Below are positions 21,766-30,706 of a DNA stretch of 64,000 nt, in pieces. Below the pieces are notes generated by a model. That model worked only from the letters and a program-made list of their open reading frames with translations. It did not search any database and had not been told where the DNA came from. Position numbers and translations under genes: made by a program. The stretch is from positions 2,639,001-2,703,000 of the forward strand of contig NZ_CP073587.1 in NCBI RefSeq assembly GCF_018223345.1, given 5' to 3'. The DNA comes from Shewanella yunxiaonensis (GTDB taxonomy: Bacteria; Pseudomonadota; Gammaproteobacteria; Enterobacterales; Shewanellaceae). Position 1 is the first letter of the stretch; the number at the start of each line of letters is the position of its first letter.

Positions 21766-22032
21766 ATGAACAAAAAAGTACTGATGATTGCTGGCGTAGC
21801 AATGACTGCTCTGTTGGGTGGCTGTGCAAACACCACTGCTCTGGAAGAAAGTGTTGCCAACCTGGGTAACAAAGTTGACCAACTGTCTGCCGAAGTTAGC
21901 TCTCTGAAAGCTGACCAGGGCAAACTGTCTGCTGACGTGAAAGACGCTAAAGCAGCTGCTATGGACGCTCAGGCTGAAGCTAAACGCGCTAACGACCGTC
22001 TGGACAACGTAGCTACTCGCTACAAAAAGTAA
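21766..22032 (+). CDS. lpp: Braun-type major outer-membrane lipoprotein
   Basis: 88 aa. Signal peptide with lipobox LLGGC; the lipidated Cys is residue 20. The mature part is a heptad-patterned helix (VANLGNKVDQLSAEVSSLKA and onwards), Ala/Lys-rich, ending in RYKK, so a C-terminal lysine is available for linkage to peptidoglycan. It is about ten residues longer than E. coli Lpp. Codons are strongly biased towards those of highly expressed genes (CTG, GCT, AAA), unlike its neighbours. It is a single-gene unit with its own strong terminator. Confidence 0.9.
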   Translation: MNKKVLMIAGVAMTALLGGCANTTALEESVANLGNKVDQLSAEVSSLKADQGKLSADVKDAKAAAMDAQAEAKRANDRLDNVATRYKK

Positions 22033-22056
22033 TAATGGTGGTTATATACACCAGAG

Positions 22057-22091
22057 AAATCGGCAACACCAAGGTGTTGCCGATTTTTTTT
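22057..22091 (+). terminator. Strong rho-independent terminator of lpp
   Basis: AAATCGGCAACACC and GGTGTTGCCGATTT pair as a 14-bp stem with AA between (a 4-base loop after opening one pair), followed by a run of T. Confidence 0.93.
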
Positions 22092-22150
22092 ATCCGCGAG
22101 TAGCGCTGCAGAATTCTCAAACAGCATGTTCAAGAACGCGCATCATCACC

Positions 22151-22957
22151 TCAGTTATGTAATGCAATGAATACCACTAATCCCGCGCCCAACAGCAATC
22201 GGTAAATCACAAACGGTGTCATCCCCATTTTGCTGATAATTTTCAGAAAATAATGGATACAGGCATAAGCGGCTACAAATGAAATAGAGGTTCCCAACAC
22301 CAGAGCATGCATATCTAATGGTTCGGGACTTTCAGCAAGATCTTTACCCACCAAAATAGCAGCCCCCAAACTCACGGGCACCGACATCAGAAAAGAAAAG
22401 CGAGCTGCCGCCTCACGTTGTAAGCCAAGCATCAACGCTGCAGTCATAGTAATACCAGAACGCGAGGTACCGGGGATCAATGCCAGTGCTTGTGCAAAGC
22501 CGATAAGCAAGGATTTACGCCAGCCAGATTGATATTCCGTTAACTCCAGACGTGAAGTTTTATCGGCCCACCAAAGCAGCAAACCAAAGGCAATCGTGGT
22601 AAAGGCAATGACTTCAGCACTGCGCAGATAAGTTTCCACAAAATCTTTAGCAAGAAACCCGAAAAAAACCGCAGGCAATGTCGCCAGGATAATCCACCAG
22701 GCGAGTTTACTTTCGTCATCGCTTTCGCGCTTGATGATACTGAGCGACCAGGCTTTGGCCATGTTGTATAGCTCAACCCGAAAATAGATGATGACCGCCA
22801 GTAAAGAGCCAGTATTGACAGCCACATCAAACGATAAGCCCTGATCTGGCCAACCCAATAATTGAGATGGCAAAATTAAATGTGCGGAACTGGAAATTGG
22901 TAAAAATTCGGTCAAGCCCTGAATAAGCGCCAGAATGACCACTTGTAACGTATCCAT
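22151..22957 (-). CDS. uppP: Undecaprenyl-diphosphate phosphatase
   Basis: 268 aa, 7-8 membrane helices. Recycles the lipid carrier undecaprenyl phosphate for cell-wall synthesis; overproduction gives bacitracin resistance. Family signatures: [19 protein letters not shown] at the N terminus (catalytic Glu-rich block) and PGTSRSGIT in the middle. It follows folK by 16 bases on the same strand, so it is read from the folB-folK operon. Confidence 0.95.
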   Translation of the reverse strand: MDTLQVVILALIQGLTEFLPISSSAHLILPSQLLGWPDQGLSFDVAVNTGSLLAVIIYFRVELYNMAKAWSLSIIKRESDDESKLAWWIILATLPAVFFGFLAKDFVETYLRSAEVIAFTTIAFGLLLWWADKTSRLELTEYQSGWRKSLLIGFAQALALIPGTSRSGITMTAALMLGLQREAAARFSFLMSVPVSLGAAILVGKDLAESPEPLDMHALVLGTSISFVAAYACIHYFLKIISKMGMTPFVIYRLLLGAGLVVFIALHN

Positions 22958-22973
22958 ACAACTCCTTGAAATA

Positions 22974-23471
22974 TCAGGCTAACAAGCCAAAATCTATAGC
23001 TACCGGCCAGAGTTTCTGACGCGACTTATCATATTCGGCCCACAGCTGGGCATAAGACTTACCCGCAGTTGGATGCACCAAGGCTGGCGCAAGTTCCGCT
23101 AGCGGCCATAAAACAAAGGCATTAGTGAGAATTTCTGGTCGCGGGAGAATAACGGGCGTATTACAGATCAAGTCGTCATACAACAGCAAATCCAAGTCCA
23201 ACGTCCGTGAGGCAAATTTTTTCGCCCCGGGCAGACGCCCATGCTGTAATTCAATTGCTTTAAAACTGGCAATCACCGCTTCCACCGGCAACAAAGTATG
23301 TGCCGACACCACCATATTGAGGAAATTGTCGCCTTTGAAACCCACCGACTCACTTTCATAGACGGGAGAACAGGAAATATCGCCAAATATCGTCAGCAGC
23401 TCTTGCAGTCCAGCCAGCAGGTAGCGTTGCGGCTCAATATTGCTACCCAGGCTTATGTATATCTTTGCCAT
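22974..23471 (-). CDS. folK: 2-amino-4-hydroxy-6-hydroxymethyldihydropteridine pyrophosphokinase
   Basis: 165 aa from the ATG at 23471 ([11 protein letters not shown]); the frame is open to 23534 but that part overlaps folB. Folate pathway enzyme that pyrophosphorylates the pterin before DHPS. Conserved features: [22 protein letters not shown] and the Mg/ATP motif [13 protein letters not shown]. Located 10 bases downstream of folB, the preceding step of the pathway. Confidence 0.93.
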   Translation of the reverse strand: MAKIYISLGSNIEPQRYLLAGLQELLTIFGDISCSPVYESESVGFKGDNFLNMVVSAHTLLPVEAVIASFKAIELQHGRLPGAKKFASRTLDLDLLLYDDLICNTPVILPRPEILTNAFVLWPLAELAPALVHPTAGKSYAQLWAEYDKSRQKLWPVAIDFGLLA

Positions 23472-23481
23472 AGTTTCAAAG

Positions 23482-23832
23482 CTACCTGCTACGTTCGATT
23501 TCAACGCCAACGGCATTGGCTGCCGGCACCGCACCAGGTTTCATTACTCTGACTCTTACCCACGGGACCTGAAACTCGTCCAACAGACAGGTAGCGACAC
23601 GTTCAGCCACGGTCTCAATTAATTCAATAGGTTTTTCTGAGATAAGCTGTGTCAGACGCCGACTGACAGTTTCATAGCACAGGGCCTTACTATAATCATC
23701 ATGCTCCGCTGCAGCACGATTATCCCAGGCCATTTCCAGATCAAGACTCAGGGTTTGATGCAGCTTCTTTTCCCATTCGTAAATGCCGATGATGGTCTCA
23801 ATCTGCAACCCTTGGATCAGGACTTTGTCCAT
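23482..23832 (-). CDS. folB: Dihydroneopterin aldolase
   Basis: 116 aa. Converts dihydroneopterin to the pterin substrate of FolK and glycolaldehyde. The active-site segment GIYEWEKKLHQTLSLDLEM carries the Glu used in substrate binding, and the tunnel-fold Tyr/Lys region near KALCYETVSR and VMKPGAV is intact. First gene of folB-folK-uppP, divergent from plsY. Confidence 0.93.
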   Translation of the reverse strand: MDKVLIQGLQIETIIGIYEWEKKLHQTLSLDLEMAWDNRAAAEHDDYSKALCYETVSRRLTQLISEKPIELIETVAERVATCLLDEFQVPWVRVRVMKPGAVPAANAVGVEIERSR

Positions 23833-23929
23833 AATATTCCTTGCATGTATCGGAGGTCAGATAAGCCGTACGCTAAAATACCGCTATAATCCGCGTCCGA
23901 CATCTTGATATTAATGTTCGCCTCTTTCT

Positions 23930-23945
23930 ACCTGAAACAAGTTTC
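23930..23945. repeat. Palindrome between folB and plsY
   Basis: CTGAAAC-AA-GTTTCAG, a 16-bp perfect palindrome in the 231-bp divergent spacer. The spacer also holds TATAAT at 23885-23890, a likely -10 for plsY with no clear -35. A regulator-binding role for the palindrome is possible but unproven. Confidence 0.4.
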
Positions 23946-24063
23946 AGTAGGATAAGACATTGATGGATAACCTGATGCACTGACAGAAACCCAGACCATC
24001 AACGCCACAGAGTCGCCTTTTTCGTGTGCGCGATAATACCTTAAGACGAGTAAGGAAACCAAT

Positions 24064-24663
24064 TTGAATAGCGTAGTGCTGATCGTTGTTATGATAGCCA
24101 TAGCCTATCTACTCGGCTCCATCTCCAGCGCCATTTTGGTATGTCGTCTGAAAGGCTTACCTGACCCGAGAAGCAAAGGTTCAAAAAACCCGGGAGCCAC
24201 CAACGTATTACGTTTGGGCGGTGTCTGGGCAGCCGCGCTGGTGTTCTTTTTTGATATGGTGAAAGGGGCATTACCCGCCTATGGTGCGTACCTGCTAGGG
24301 GTTCACGGTATATGGCTGGGGGTGATTGCGATATCGGCCTGCTTGGGCCACATGTTTCCGTTATTCTTTGAGTTCAAGGGTGGAAAAGGTGTCGCGACCG
24401 CACTGGGAGCCATGGCACCGATTAGTAATATGGCCGTCAGCCTGATGTGCACCTGGCTGTTAGTGGTTATCCTGACCCGCTATTCTTCTCTCGCGGCAAT
24501 TATCACATGCCTGATGGCACCAATTTATACGCTGTGGTTTGATGACCGCTTCACCTTACCCGTCACCATGTTGTCTGCCCTGATTATCTGGCGTCACAAA
24601 GACAACATTCGACGCCTGTTTAAAGGTGAAGAGTCAAAGATGTTCCATCGTAAAAAACGCTGA
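24064..24663 (+). CDS. plsY: Glycerol-3-phosphate acyltransferase (acyl-phosphate dependent)
   Basis: 199 aa, five predicted membrane helices. Transfers an acyl group from acyl-phosphate to G3P, the first step of phospholipid synthesis. Signature loops present: [30 protein letters not shown]. The start is TTG 24064, supported by TAAGGAAACC about 5 bases upstream. Convergent with tsaD, whose stop lies 7 bases beyond. Confidence 0.94.
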   Translation: MNSVVLIVVMIAIAYLLGSISSAILVCRLKGLPDPRSKGSKNPGATNVLRLGGVWAAALVFFFDMVKGALPAYGAYLLGVHGIWLGVIAISACLGHMFPLFFEFKGGKGVATALGAMAPISNMAVSLMCTWLLVVILTRYSSLAAIITCLMAPIYTLWFDDRFTLPVTMLSALIIWRHKDNIRRLFKGEESKMFHRKKR

Positions 24664-24670
24664 ATATTTT

Positions 24671-25684
24671 TTAAATGGCCGCTAATGAATCCAACGGCCA
24701 TCGAGGTTGTGCTTTGACGGACAACGCTTCTGTTTCCCCGGCCTTCAGCCGTTGTAATCCGGCATAAGCGATCATGGCACCATTATCAGTACAGAACTCA
24801 CCGCGCGGATAATAAACTTTGCCATGACGACGCAGCATCAGCTCTGCCAATGCGCCCCGCAACCGCTGATTAGCGCTGACACCGCCAGCGATCACTAACC
24901 TTTGATATCCGGTCTGCTCTAACGCACGCCGACATTTGATCATTAAGGTATCAACAACTGCTTCTTCAAAAGCCCGAGCGATATTGGCACGAGTTTGTTC
25001 ATCATCGGGTTCAGCCGCAATAGTGTTGGCCGCAAAAGTTTTCAGCCCGGAAAAGCTAAAGTCTAACCCAGGGCGATCTGTCATTGGCCGCGGGAATTTA
25101 TAGTCTGCTACCTCACCTTTAGCGGCCAACTTTGACAACCGTGGCCCACCGGGATAATCCAACCCCATCAACTTGGCAGTTTTATCGAAGGCTTCACCCG
25201 CAGCATCATCAATCGACTCACCCAACACTTCATAGCGGCCGATACCCTGCACATCCACCAGCATTGAGTGCCCACCAGACACCAGCAATGCCACGAAGGG
25301 AAATTCAGGCGCATCGTCTTCCAACATTGGGGCCAACAAATGCCCTTCCATATGATGAACACCAACGGCAGGCTTGTTCCAAGCAAATGCCAGCGAACGG
25401 CCGACACAGGCACCAACCAACAATGCACCGATAAGCCCAGGACCTTTGGTGTAGGCAATACCATCCAGATCCTCAATACGCGTGTCCGCTTTTGTCAGCG
25501 CTTCACGAATCAGCGGCACTATTTTACGGACATGATCACGGGACGCCAGTTCCGGTACCACACCACCATAATCGGCATGTAGCTTTACTTGGCTGTACAA
25601 CGCATGGGAGAGCAATCCCAACTTGTCGTCATAAATGGCGATACCTGTCTCATCACAGGAACTTTCAATACCTAATACCCGCAT
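24671..25684 (-). CDS. tsaD: tRNA N6-adenosine threonylcarbamoyltransferase
   Basis: 337 aa from ATG 25684 ([10 protein letters not shown]), the same length as E. coli TsaD; an in-frame start at 25708 would add eight residues. Catalytic subunit of t6A37 modification of ANN-decoding tRNAs. ASKHA features: [10 protein letters not shown], metal-binding [21 protein letters not shown], and [13 protein letters not shown]. It stands divergent to rpsU, the usual gene order in gammaproteobacteria. Confidence 0.96.
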   Translation of the reverse strand: MRVLGIESSCDETGIAIYDDKLGLLSHALYSQVKLHADYGGVVPELASRDHVRKIVPLIREALTKADTRIEDLDGIAYTKGPGLIGALLVGACVGRSLAFAWNKPAVGVHHMEGHLLAPMLEDDAPEFPFVALLVSGGHSMLVDVQGIGRYEVLGESIDDAAGEAFDKTAKLMGLDYPGGPRLSKLAAKGEVADYKFPRPMTDRPGLDFSFSGLKTFAANTIAAEPDDEQTRANIARAFEEAVVDTLMIKCRRALEQTGYQRLVIAGGVSANQRLRGALAELMLRRHGKVYYPRGEFCTDNGAMIAYAGLQRLKAGETEALSVKAQPRWPLDSLAAI

Positions 25685-25785
25685 GATGCTTACTACAAAA
25701 TCCAACAACTACAATGGGCGCTAATTCTACTGTGATTACCCAGGAATATCCAACCAGAATGCCATAAACTAACAGGGTGTCCCCC

Positions 25786-25815
25786 TTTACAAGCGAGGGG
25801 TAATCGGTTTAGAAT
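25786..25815 (+). promoter_or_regulatory. Promoter of the rpsU-dnaG-rpoD operon
   Basis: TTTACA (25786-25791) and TAGAAT (25810-25815), each 5/6 to sigma-70 consensus, with 18-bp spacing. A second possible pair is TTGAGT 25838 / TACAAA 25860 (16 bp). The leader before rpsU contains CACCTAAGGGGTG, which provides the RBS and can fold as a short hairpin. Confidence 0.6.
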
Positions 25816-25888
25816 TCCGCACCATTTTTAATCTGACTTGAGTCACTTCGGTGGCGCAATACAAATAACACCTAAGGGGTGATGGCGT

Positions 25889-26104
25889 ATGCCAATTATT
25901 AAAGTACGTGAAAATGAACCATTCGACGTTGCTCTGCGTCGTTTCAAGCGCTCTTGCGAAAAAGCCGGTATTCTGGCGGACGTACGTGCTCGTGAGTTTT
26001 ATGAAAAACCTACTACAGCTCGTAAACGTGCCAAAGCTGCTGCGGTAAAACGTCTGGCTAAGAAGCTTTCTCGCGAAAACGCTCGTCGCGTACGTTTGTA
26101 CTAA
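25889..26104 (+). CDS. rpsU: 30S ribosomal protein S21
   Basis: 71 aa, very basic; the sequence [21 protein letters not shown] is that of S21. S21 binds near the anti-Shine-Dalgarno of 16S rRNA and promotes initiation. Strong RBS (TAAGGGGTGAT). First gene of the macromolecular-synthesis operon, with yqeY 8 bases downstream. Confidence 0.98.
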   Translation: MPIIKVRENEPFDVALRRFKRSCEKAGILADVRAREFYEKPTTARKRAKAAAVKRLAKKLSRENARRVRLY

Positions 26105-26112
26105 TTCCTGTT

Positions 26113-26556
26113 ATGAGCCTAACAGAACAGCTTAAAGCGCAGATGAAACAAGCGATGGTCGCCAAAGAAAAGGCGCGCCTTAGCACTATTCGTATGGCGC
26201 TTGCTGCTATCAAGCAGGTTGAAGTGGACACCCGCGAGACCCTGACAGATGAGCAGGTAATAGCTGTGCTGACCAAGATGGTGAAACAACGGCGCGATGC
26301 AATCGAGCAGTATCAAGCCGCTGGACGTCCTGAGTTAGCCGCTGCAGAAGAAGCAGAAGTTCTGGTACTGAAAGAATTTCTGCCGCAACCTTTGACTGAT
26401 GATGAACTTCATCAGATCATCGATGCTGCGATTAAAGCCACGGGTGCGTCGTCCATAGCCGATATGGGCAAGGTAATGGGTTTAGTCAAAAACCAGGTAC
26501 TAGGTCGGGCTAACATGGGTGCAGTAAGCACTCAGATAAAAGCCAAACTTCAGTAA
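26113..26556 (+). CDS. yqeY: GatB/YqeY domain protein
   Basis: 147 aa, all alpha-helical, related to the tRNA-binding tail of GatB (KMVKQRRDAIEQYQAAGRPELAAAEE is the signature region). Exact role unknown; in many gammaproteobacteria outside the enterics it sits between rpsU and dnaG as here. Only 8 bases from rpsU. An attenuating hairpin lies between it and dnaG. Confidence 0.9.
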   Translation: MSLTEQLKAQMKQAMVAKEKARLSTIRMALAAIKQVEVDTRETLTDEQVIAVLTKMVKQRRDAIEQYQAAGRPELAAAEEAEVLVLKEFLPQPLTDDELHQIIDAAIKATGASSIADMGKVMGLVKNQVLGRANMGAVSTQIKAKLQ

Positions 26557-26573
26557 TCTGGTGTTGTTTCACG

Positions 26574-26602
26574 AACAAGCCGTGCTTCAGCGCGGCTTGT
26601 TT
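26574..26602 (+). terminator. Intra-operon hairpin before dnaG
   Basis: ACAAGCCG and CGGCTTGT pair with an inner GC/GC step around TTCA, followed by TTGTTT. The T-run is imperfect, so it should reduce but not stop transcription into dnaG, comparable to the E. coli terminator between rpsU and dnaG. Confidence 0.7.
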
Positions 26603-26637
26603 GTTTACATCGGTCTAAGGGCAAAGACTGAAAACAC

Positions 26638-28356
26638 ATGGCAATACCTAGAGATTTTATCAACGAGCTGATTGCTCGAACCGATATTGTCGATCTCATC
26701 GACCACAAAGTGCCGTTGAAAAAAGCAGGCAAGAATTATGCTGCCTGTTGCCCATTTCATAGTGAAAAATCCCCGTCTTTTACCGTCAGCCGCGACAAGC
26801 AGTTTTACCATTGTTTCGGTTGTGGCGCGCATGGCAATGCGATTGATTTTGTCATGGAGTATGAGCGACTAGACTTTCTGGATGCTATCGGCGAGCTTGC
26901 CGGCCAACTCGGGCTGGAAGTTCCTAGAGAATCTGGCAATCGTGCAGATGAAAGTGTCAGTCGAGACCTGTATCAATTGATGGAAGAAGCTGGCCGCTAT
27001 TTCCAAAAGCAGCTCCGTAGTCACCCACAAAAACAACGAGTGCTTGACTACCTGCAAAAGCGCGGCTTATCCGAAGACATTGTGGAACGGTTCGGCATAG
27101 GTTATGCACCAGATGGCTGGGATAACCTGATGAGCCTCTATGCCCAGAAGCCTCAGTTACAGGAAAAACTGCTGACAGCGGGAATGCTGATTAACAATGA
27201 GCAAGGTCGTCGCTATGACCGCTTTCGCGACCGCTTAATGTTTCCAATCCGTGACCGTCGCGGACGTGTCATTGCATTTGGTGGACGCGTCCTCGGGGAT
27301 GGTACGCCGAAATACTTGAATTCGCCCGAGACGCCCATATTTCATAAAGGCAATGAACTCTATGGTCTTTATGAACTGCGGCAACAATACCGTGATCCTG
27401 AACGCGTGTTAATTGTTGAAGGTTATATGGATGTCGTGGCGCTCGCTCAGTTTGGAATTGATTATGCCGTCGCATCGCTGGGAACTTCCACCACGGCTGA
27501 GCAGTTTCAATTGCTGTTGCGCAGCGCTAAAGAAGTAGTGTGTTGTTACGATGGTGATAACGCCGGACGTGAAGCGGCTTGGCGAGCATTGGAAACGGCG
27601 CTGCCAATGCTCAAACCTGGTGATACGGTGCGATTTATGTTCTTACCGCAAACTGAAGATCCGGATTCAATGGTTCGCAAAGCGGGTAAAGAAGCATTTG
27701 AACAGCTCATCGAACAAGCACAGTCATTGGAAGAGTTTCTATTTGAAACGCTGACAGAACGTAATGGCAGCGATAAAGCCTCTCTTGCGAAGCAAGCGAT
27801 AGCGCTAATTGAACGTATACAGGACAGCGTGTTACAAAATTTGTTGTTGGAAAACCTCACCTACCGGCTGCGTATGGGCAGTGTTGATGAGATGAAACGA
27901 CGTCTGGGATTCCAGGCTAAAACTGCAGCGCAGCTTCAACAACAGCAAACATTAAAAGGTAGAGGTACCCCACTTAGACTGGCGATAGCTCTGCTCGTAC
28001 AGGATCCCCGCTTGGGGTTTAAGTTAATGCCCCAACCGGCATTACAGTTTTTAAAAATGACCGGCGTAGAACTGCTGGTTCGCTTATTGGAATTAACTCG
28101 AACTGAAACGTTGAACAGCGCACAACTACTTGAATATTATCGAGATACGGAAGATTACCCGGTCTTAACTAAATTGACCCAATGGGATCATCAAGTGGCG
28201 GATGAAAATGTTCAGCAAGAGTTTAAAACAGCACTGGTATGGCTGAATAATCAATATATTGAACAGCGTTACCAGGAATTAAGTCTGAAGCAAGATCTGA
28301 GTAAAGACGAAAAGTTACAGCTCAAGAAGCTGATCGCCGCGATGAAGCGGTTATAA
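26638..28356 (+). CDS. dnaG: DNA primase
   Basis: 572 aa (E. coli 581). N-terminal CHC2 zinc ribbon (CPFHSEKSPSF, FYHCFGCG), central TOPRIM polymerase domain (VEGYMDVVALA, CYDGDNAGREAAWRAL) and a C-terminal helicase-binding domain with DnaB contact helices near the end. It makes RNA primers for replication. The hairpin upstream likely keeps its level below that of S21 and sigma-70. Confidence 0.97.
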   Translation: MAIPRDFINELIARTDIVDLIDHKVPLKKAGKNYAACCPFHSEKSPSFTVSRDKQFYHCFGCGAHGNAIDFVMEYERLDFLDAIGELAGQLGLEVPRESGNRADESVSRDLYQLMEEAGRYFQKQLRSHPQKQRVLDYLQKRGLSEDIVERFGIGYAPDGWDNLMSLYAQKPQLQEKLLTAGMLINNEQGRRYDRFRDRLMFPIRDRRGRVIAFGGRVLGDGTPKYLNSPETPIFHKGNELYGLYELRQQYRDPERVLIVEGYMDVVALAQFGIDYAVASLGTSTTAEQFQLLLRSAKEVVCCYDGDNAGREAAWRALETALPMLKPGDTVRFMFLPQTEDPDSMVRKAGKEAFEQLIEQAQSLEEFLFETLTERNGSDKASLAKQAIALIERIQDSVLQNLLLENLTYRLRMGSVDEMKRRLGFQAKTAAQLQQQQTLKGRGTPLRLAIALLVQDPRLGFKLMPQPALQFLKMTGVELLVRLLELTRTETLNSAQLLEYYRDTEDYPVLTKLTQWDHQVADENVQQEFKTALVWLNNQYIEQRYQELSLKQDLSKDEKLQLKKLIAAMKRL

Positions 28357-28392
28357 CGTAAGATTTTTCCACTCTCAGATCCCGCCTCGGGC

Positions 28393-28421
28393 TGGCACAG
28401 TATTGTGCAAATGGTTATAAT
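28393..28421 (+). promoter_or_regulatory. Possible internal promoter of rpoD
   Basis: A perfect TATAAT at 28416-28421, 73 bases before the rpoD ATG, with a weak -35 in TGGCACA at 28393-28399. The same stretch has a short inverted repeat GCACA-GTAT-TGTGC (28395-28408). It would allow rpoD to be read separately from dnaG, as is known in E. coli. Confidence 0.45.
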
Positions 28422-28490
28422 TGATGGTTTGCACGGCACATTAGATTTGTCGTTGCTTATCGTTGTAACAGTTACCAAATTGGATGATAT

Positions 28491-30346
28491 CTATGGATCA
28501 TACTCCGCAGTCGCAACTTAAACTGTTGCTCGCAAAAGGTAAAGAGCAAGGTTATCTAACCTATGCAGAAGTGAACGATCACTTACCTGCCGACATGGTC
28601 GATTCTGACCAGATCGAAGATATTATCCAGATGATAAATGACATGGGTATCAAGGTGTTTGAAGAAGCACCTGACGCCGATGACATTATGATGTCTGAAG
28701 ACAATACTGACGACGATGCCGCAGAAGAAGCAGCTGCCGCGCTGGCTTCTGTTGAAAGCGAACTGGGACGCACTACTGACCCTGTGCGCATGTATATGCG
28801 TGAAATGGGTACCGTAGAACTGTTAACCCGCGAGGGTGAAATCCAGATCGCTAAGCGTATCGAAGAAGGGATTAACGAAGTCCAGGGTTCTGTGGCTGAA
28901 TATCCACAAGCTATTTCAATGATCCTGGAACAATATGATCAATATGAAGCTGATCAGTTGCGTCTGTCTGACATTATCTCTGGATTTGTAAATCCTGATG
29001 AAGATGACATGGCCCCTACCGCCACTCATATCGGTTCCGAACTGTCTGATGATGATTTAGACGATGAAGATGATCTTGATGATGATGACGAAGAAGGCGA
29101 AGGCTCCGATAACGAGGATGATGACGGTTCAAAAGGACCTGATCCTGAAGAAGCTCGTGAACGTTTCGCACAGCTGCGCGCTGCATACGAAAACTCACTG
29201 AAAATCATCGAAGAAAAAGGCAGAAATCACCCACATGCAATTGGTGCCTTATTCGAAATCGGTGAGATCTTCAAAGAATTCCGTCTGGTACCTAAACAGT
29301 TCGACCGCTTAGTGAAAAGCATGCGTTCAATGATGGACAAAGTACGTGTCCAAGAACGTCTGATCATGAAATTATGCGTTGAACAGGCCAAAATGCCTAA
29401 GAAGAACTTCATTAAGTTGTTCGGTGGCAACGAAACCGATATCACTTGGTTCCAGAAAGAGATGGCCGCATCTAAAGCATATTCTGAAGCGTTAAAAGCT
29501 GTAGAAGAAGATGTTGTTCGCTGCCACGCCAAACTTGCCGCAATTGAAGTGGAAACTGGCTTGTCAATCACTGCGATTAAAGACATCAGCCGCCGCATGA
29601 GTATCGGTGAAGCGAAGGCGCGCCGTGCCAAGAAAGAGATGGTAGAAGCTAACCTGCGTCTGGTAATTTCCATCGCGAAAAAATACACCAACCGCGGTTT
29701 GCAATTCCTGGATCTGATCCAGGAAGGCAACATTGGTCTGATGAAAGCAGTGGATAAATTCGAATACCGTCGCGGTTATAAGTTCTCCACTTATGCGACA
29801 TGGTGGATCCGCCAGGCCATCACGCGTTCTATTGCTGACCAGGCTCGGACAATTCGTATTCCGGTACATATGATCGAAACCATCAACAAGCTGAACCGTA
29901 TTTCACGGCAGATGCTGCAAGAGATGGGGCGTGAGCCATCACCAGAAGAGCTGGCTGAACGGATGATGATGCCAGAAGACAAAATTCGTAAGGTGTTGAA
30001 GATTGCTAAAGAACCAATCTCCATGGAAACACCTATCGGCGATGATGAAGATTCGCATTTGGGTGACTTCATTGAAGACACTACGCTGGAACTGCCGCTG
30101 GATAGCGCTACTAGTGAAAGCTTGAAACAGGCCACTCACGAAGTACTGGCAGGCTTAACTGCTCGTGAGGCGAAAGTGTTGCGTATGCGTTTTGGTATCG
30201 ACATGAACACGGACCATACATTGGAAGAAGTGGGTAAACAATTCGATGTAACTCGTGAACGTATCCGTCAAATTGAGGCTAAAGCCCTGCGTAAACTGCG
30301 TCACCCAAGCCGCTCAGAAATTCTGAAGTCGTTCCTGGATGAATAG
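28491..30346 (+). CDS. rpoD: RNA polymerase sigma-70 factor RpoD
   Basis: About 618 aa; read from the ATG giving [10 protein letters not shown], with an ATA-type alternative a few codons upstream at 28484. Region 1.1 is at the N terminus; a strongly acidic run of Asp/Glu (about residues 185-215) lies in the non-conserved region; then regions 2.1-2.4 ([39 protein letters not shown]), region 3 and region 4.2 ([20 protein letters not shown]). Housekeeping promoter recognition. Last gene of the operon, with a strong terminator. Confidence 0.97.
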
Positions 30347-30363
30347 CCATTATGCTTCCAAAG

Positions 30364-30386
30364 ACCCCGCTTATGCGGGGTTTTTT
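30364..30386 (+). terminator. Terminator of the rpsU-dnaG-rpoD operon
   Basis: ACCCCGC-TTAT-GCGGGGT hairpin followed by TTTTT, 18 bases after the rpoD stop. Confidence 0.93.
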
Positions 30387-30461
30387 ATTGCCCATTGGCT
30401 ACTCAGTGCGTAACAGATAACCAATTGAAAGCGAAGCAGTTCAATAAGCACCAAAACACGG

Positions 30462-30490
30462 GTGACAAGCCGGAGCAAAGTTCGTATACT
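30462..30490 (+). promoter_or_regulatory. Promoter of tRNA-Ile2
   Basis: GTGACA (30462-30467) and TATACT (30485-30490), both 5/6 to consensus, 17-bp spacing. The C/G-rich stretch after the -10 (CACTCCCGC) resembles a stringently controlled discriminator. Confidence 0.7.
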
Positions 30491-30521
30491 CACTCCCGCT
30501 TGACGGAAGCACCGTTGGCAC

Positions 30522-30598
30522 GGCCCCTTAGCTCAGTCGGTTAGAGCACACGACTCATAATCGTTAGGTCCACGGTTCAAGTCCGTGAGGGGCCACCA
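30522..30598 (+). tRNA. ileX: tRNA-Ile2 (anticodon CAU, modified to lysidine-AU)
   Basis: 77 bases including an encoded CCA. Acceptor stem GGCCCCT/AGGGGCC, D arm AGCTCAGTCGGTTAGAGC, anticodon stem CGACT/AATCG-type around CAT, T arm CACGGTTCAAGTCCGTG. The anticodon CAT could suggest methionine, but the acceptor and D-arm closely resemble E. coli ileX (AUA-decoding) and not the elongator tRNA-Met, whose acceptor is GGCTACG. ileX also lies near rpoD in E. coli. Confidence 0.88.
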
Positions 30599-30605
30599 TC
30601 TTTTT

Positions 30606-30640
30606 CAAAGGCTTAGTTCATTAAATTGACTAAGCCTTTG
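30606..30640 (+). terminator. Hairpin after tRNA-Ile2
   Basis: CAAAGGCTTAGT and ACTAAGCCTTTG (12-bp arms) with an 11-base loop, 7 bases after the tRNA. The run after it (TGCTTTC) is not a good T-tract, so it may instead serve in 3'-end processing. Confidence 0.5.
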
Positions 30641-30706
30641 TGCTTTCTGAAATCAACTCTTTTCGGATGGCTATAGTTATAAAGGCAGTCACCATATTTT
30701 TACCAT

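Noticed and set aside
28393..28410. Sigma-54 promoter (TGGCAC...GC) before rpoD
   Set aside because: The distance between GG and GC is 11 bases, not 10, and the -12 element is TGTGC instead of TTGCA; a perfect TATAAT nearby gives a simpler explanation.
30522..30598. tRNA-Met from the CAT anticodon
   Set aside because: Acceptor stem GGCCCCT and D arm match the AUA-decoding tRNA-Ile2 (ileX) and not elongator or initiator Met tRNAs; TilS converts the C to lysidine.
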